Shown piece by piece: positions 60,673-64,000 of a stretch of 64,000 nt of DNA. Positions within the stretch are counted from its first letter, which is position 1. Each line of letters begins with the position of its first letter. This DNA is from Ipomoea triloba (taxonomy: Eukaryota; Streptophyta; Magnoliopsida; Solanales; Convolvulaceae): positions 22,388,977 to 22,452,976 of the forward strand of contig NC_044917.1 of NCBI RefSeq assembly GCF_003576645.1. Reading direction: 5' to 3'. Made by a program: the position numbers and the translations under genes. Below the pieces are notes generated by a model. That model was given only the letters and a program-made list of their open reading frames with translations, was not told where the DNA came from and made no database searches.

Positions 60673-61560
60673 GTGTTCTTAAGTGTTGTATTGTATTCTT
60701 GATTTATTCTGTGAGAGAGAAAGAAGATAGGGAAAGCTATGGTTATTGAGTGGTGTGTGTCTAGAATGAAAATGGCACCCTTTGTCTTGAACGCTTCTCC
60801 CCAGGCCCGTTGTTGTGGCCGATCAGTCTAAGGACTTTAATTGATCTTATCAATCAAAAACGAGGATGCTTCTCAATTTAAAGACTTTAATTGATCTTAT
60901 TGATCATAAACGAGGACACTTCTCCTGAGACCCGTTAGGGCTGATCGGTCTAGAGACCTTTATGGATCTTTATAAATCATAATTATAGTTTCTGATCTTC
61001 TGATCGTGCCTGTAAGTCGTTAACAGGGATACTTTTCCTCTCGGCCTATGGGTCAATGTTTTTACCGACCTTGGGTCGTTAACGCAAACGCTCTTCCGCT
61101 TGCACTTAGAACCAATCTTGTGATTTTTTATGCTTCATCGGTTTAGAAATCGTTGTTTTTCTAACATTGTGGTCATTATTTTTCTGACATCGTAGTCGTT
61201 TGTTTTTCTGACTCTTGGTCATTTGTTCTTTTGACTTTGTGGTCATTTGTTTTTTTTTTTTTTTGGACTCTTGGTCGTTGTTTTTTTTACTCTTGATCGT
61301 TGTTTTCTTGGACTCTGTGGTCGTTGTTTTTCTGACTCTATTGTCGTTTGTTTTTTCTGACTCTATGGTCGTTTGTTTTTTCCAACTCTGTAGTTGTTTG
61401 TTTGTTTGTTTTTTTTTTTTTTTACCGAATCTTGGTCGTTTGTTTTTTCACTCTTGGTCATTGTTTTTTTCTGATTGTTTTTTCCGACTCTTGCTCGTAA
61501 TCGCGGGCACTTGTCCTCGTTGGTTTGGAGACCGTAATTTTTTCTGACTTCGCAATGATG
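60673..61560. repeat. Two degenerate tandem arrays
   Basis: From 60780 to 60980 units of about 70-100 bases (ggactttaattgatcttat, aaacgaggatgcttctc, gccgatcagtcta) repeat with changes. From about 61140 to 61500 units of 25-30 bases (gactcttggtcgttgttttt type) repeat many times. Frames here come only from the repeats. Confidence 0.65.
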
Positions 61561-61599
61561 GTCGGTGGTGGCGGGGACGACGAAAGGGGGTGATTGGTT

Positions 61600-61785
61600 G
61601 CTCCACTGTTGCAAACAGAAAATGACTTCCCCCAAAAAAAAAAAAGGGAAGTCATTTTCTTGAAAATATCTATTTTCCATTGACCAACCCATTGTTTTCC
61701 ATTGACTTTAAATTTTCCTTGTTGCCAAATTCTGGAAACCCGAAAGAAATCATTTTCTGGGTCTCCAAATACACCCTTAGTTTAC
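61600..61785. repeat. Hairpin and MITE-like right end
   Basis: gaaaatgacttccc and its inverse flank a poly-A loop at about 61618-61660. The following sequence to tccaaatacaccctta resembles the right half of the MITE at 21506-21982. The left end was not found. Confidence 0.5.
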
Positions 61786-62169
61786 TTTCATTGCTCTTTA
61801 CTCTTTTCTCTACAAATTGTTCAAATGAACTTTCCTAGCTTTCTATTGCAAATGTGTACTTGTGTTTGACCATACAACATTCGATTTCAAGTGTCCATCC
61901 TTTGAAAATGGTATCCGAGAATCTTCATTCTCCAACCCTACTTTTCATTCACCGCTAAACTCACAACTCATCAATTGAGCCTCCTCAAAACTAAACCACG
62001 TAAATGTATCCATTGATTGACAATAAGGAATTTTGAAAAACAAACACTTGCTATATATTGAACTGATTTTGCTAGCAATATATTGAACTAATTTCGAATG
62101 CTATATTGAAATACTGGCTATATATAGAGAGCTTCAGTTGCTAATGTTTAAAATAAATAATTGTTGTAG

Positions 62170-62445
62170 GACCGTAATAAGGATCGAACGCCAAAGTACT
62201 AGATGTGTTCAGAGCTTAACACGCTAAAGTACTAGGTCTATCAATACTAAACACGCCAACGTACTACGCCTATTCAGTCTAATCATCCGTGTTCAGTCTA
62301 ATCATGTAAAGAATATTAATGATGAAGACGAAATAAATTTTTGGTAGACAAGGAAGAACACAAGTCATTAACACAAGGTATCATTGACCACGCCAAAGTA
62401 CTAGGCGTGTTCAGTCTAATCTGGGCATGACTTTTTCTTTTGTTA
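62170..62445. repeat. Dispersed palindromic units
   Basis: The unit cacgccaaagtactaggcgtg (cacgcc and ggcgtg as inverse ends) and variants (cacgctaaagtactaggt, cacgccaacgtactacgc) occur four to five times, often followed by ttcagtctaatc. Non-coding. Confidence 0.6.
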
Positions 62446-63659
62446 TTTTTTCTAATCAGAGTCGTGTATAAAAATAAAAAAACATCCAACCATTTTGTCT
62501 GTAAATTAATCAACATACAAAATTTGACCAACCATTATACTCCCAACTGTCTAAGTGTTCCCAATTCTCATCTTATCATAAAATATGGCCGTTGTTGCAG
62601 ATAACAGTTGCTAATTGTACATTTGTTGGGGTAGTCAAATTTTTCAATACTCAACACCACCACAACTTTGTTACACAACAACACCACATTTATGGTTTAA
62701 TTATTGTTATGAATTTATTTGTGAAGTTTTGAATTATTAATTATATTACGGAGTATATTATAGTTGTGTAAGTATTGAATATTTGAATTTGTTAATTATA
62801 TATTTATTATGTATATATAAGTATTAAATTTGTGGATTATAGTATATCTGTATATATGATGAAGTTGAGAATTTGCAAAATATTTATATATTATATTATA
62901 TGGTTGTATGTGTAAGTAGGTAGTGAAATGAGCTTCGTGAGACATCACTTGTATGGATCTATAAATATGCAGGCGATAATCTGTCTCCACTCTCCACCCA
63001 TCTTGCAAAAATAGTTAATTCATTAATCAATGCGTATTAAAAATTTTAAACCTCTATTCCTGTTTGTTGACCATAAGCTCATATGTTGAGTTTGGGAGGC
63101 TTCAAGCAAAGGACTTGTTGCAACATCTTTGGACATGGCAAATTTCAAATGCTTCACATTTTAGTTAATCTAAACTGTAATTCTTTTAATAATTATCTAT
63201 AACTCAACAAATGTATAGCAATTAATCATTTATATGTTCCTCGGCATTTTAGTTTATCTAAACTGTAATTCTTCACATTATTATTTGTTTCATTTTGTGC
63301 TTAAAGCAGATAGCTTATTATATTGAAGGTGATACTCTTTCAATTATTTTATTATTTTATTTGTTCTTTTATTGATGTGTTTTTATCATTTTTCTTTAAT
63401 TCATAATGTAGCTCTGAGAAGTACTTGTGCACTGAAATTATTATTATATTAGAATATGTATCTTAGATTATACTCCGTATATATATATTTGGTAATAATG
63501 TAGGATAATTCTATTATATATGTGTTTAATAGTTTGGATTATATAAATGTTGTGTTGGACAATTGAATTTTTTGTTGAACATATAGGGAAAAAAATATAT
63601 ATAAATATGTATTTTTTTTTTATAAAAATAGACAATAGGCGTCTTTGCCAATTCACCTA
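62446..63659. other. AT-rich DNA without recognised features
   Basis: Short TA-rich repeats are found throughout. No gene or named element. Confidence 0.4.
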
Positions 63660-63821
63660 TTGTCATTTTTTTTTGTTAAACACTATACGCGTCTATACTT
63701 ATCTAGTAAAGACGAGTAGTCCACCTTTACGCGACTTTCTAGTATAGACGCGTAAAGTTACCAACTTTCAACGCGTCTTTCAATTAGTAAAGACGCAAAT
63801 GACTCATTTTGTACTAGTGTA
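63660..63821. mobile_element. CACTA-like transposon end
   Basis: Read on the minus strand the right edge is CACTAGTACAAAATGAGTC, a CACTA-type terminus. Inside it short subterminal units (gacgcgtaaag, gcgtctttc, gcgtctata) recur in both orientations, as is usual for CACTA ends. The other end was not identified; a cactatacgcgtc at about 63681 may bound a very short copy. Confidence 0.5.
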
Positions 63822-63827
63822 AGAACC

Positions 63828-64000
63828 CTCTGCAGGATAGATTTCATTGCCATTGAGAAAGATTATTACTTAGCCAGATTCACGTCGGAGGAAGATTACA
63901 ATAATTTTGCTAAATATGAATGTCCATTGGTGATTCTTGAACACTACCTAATCATGAAAACTTGGACACCAAATTTTGATCCAACAATAGACAAGAATGA
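63828..64000 (+). pseudogene. LINE ORF1 (DUF4283) fragment at the window edge
   Basis: The frame after the CACTA-like end reads CRIDFIAIEKDYYLARFTSE, then LVILEHYLIMKTWTPNFDP. This matches DUF4283, the N-terminal nucleic-acid-binding domain of plant L1-type ORF1 (usual YYLxRFxSxxDYxxV...WxPxFxP). It continues beyond the window, so its state further on is unknown; its 5' part is cut off by the CACTA-like sequence. Confidence 0.75.

Noticed and set aside
61215..61692. Frames of about 110 codons on both strands
   Set aside because: They arise from the T-rich 25-30-base tandem array and show no domain.
1..64000. CRISPR arrays, bacterial operons, prophage or tRNA/rRNA genes
   Set aside because: The repeats are eukaryotic microsatellites, minisatellites and transposons; no regularly spaced repeat-spacer array, no tRNA cloverleaf and no rRNA sequence was recognised.

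Overview
The window is nuclear DNA of a dicot-like flowering plant. The evidence is genes with many GT-AG introns, a full calnexin gene, a full Tudor-SN (TSN) gene, a full amidase gene, plant-type retroelements (Ty3/gypsy Tat/Athila-like, Ty1/copia, L1-type LINE, tRNA-derived SINEs), plant DNA transposons (hAT, PIF/Harbinger, MULE-type, Stowaway, CACTA-like) and a piece of plastid DNA carrying rpl20. I could not fix the species; an asterid such as Convolvulaceae is only a guess. There are assembly gaps at 22781-23740 (inside a CT repeat) and 48976-49000, and single N bases at 16559 and 44510.

Layout: 1-1480 broken gypsy gag. 2100-6240 calnexin (+), six exons, with a CACGTG/ATTGG-rich promoter and a hAT-type MITE in its last intron. 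6990-9640 hAT transposase (+), nearly intact but with one stop in its zinc finger. 9880-11220 two long-TIR MULE-like elements in tandem; 11500-11762 Stowaway MITE. 12106-18465 a minus-strand Athila-like LTR element with a solo LTR inserted in one LTR; 18494-19266 a near-perfect giant palindrome; 19294-19390 a SINE. 19500-24140 an unrecognised broken ORF followed by a probable copia LTR. 24150-26750 a minus-strand copia polyprotein remnant split by another LTR. 28049-33927 TSN (-), 16 coding exons. 35580-35699 another SINE; 37352-39464 a tandem duplication and a decayed PIF/Harbinger element. 42484-44151 inverted copia LTR pieces. 45470-45670 LINE RNase H remnant; 46175-46479 Tourist MITE; 47516-47650 C2H2 zinc-finger remnant; 47982-49232 plastid insertion. 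52079-57347 amidase (-), 12 exons, with SINEs and a MULE-type MITE in its introns. 57551-58428 a probable Pack-MULE carrying part of a DUF604 (Fringe-like) gene. 58603-64000 foldback element, Tourist MITE, minisatellites, a CACTA-like end and a LINE ORF1 fragment.

The three host genes are single genes and do not form an operon or pathway. Calnexin is an ER chaperone, TSN an RNA-binding/nuclease-fold protein, and the amidase a signature-family hydrolase with a predicted secretory leader. All the rest is repeat-derived. The most unusual items are the Pack-MULE with a captured gene piece, the in-frame fusion of the two Harbinger genes with a 14-residue minisatellite, the inverted copia R-U5 arms, and the plastid insertion whose gap looks spurious.
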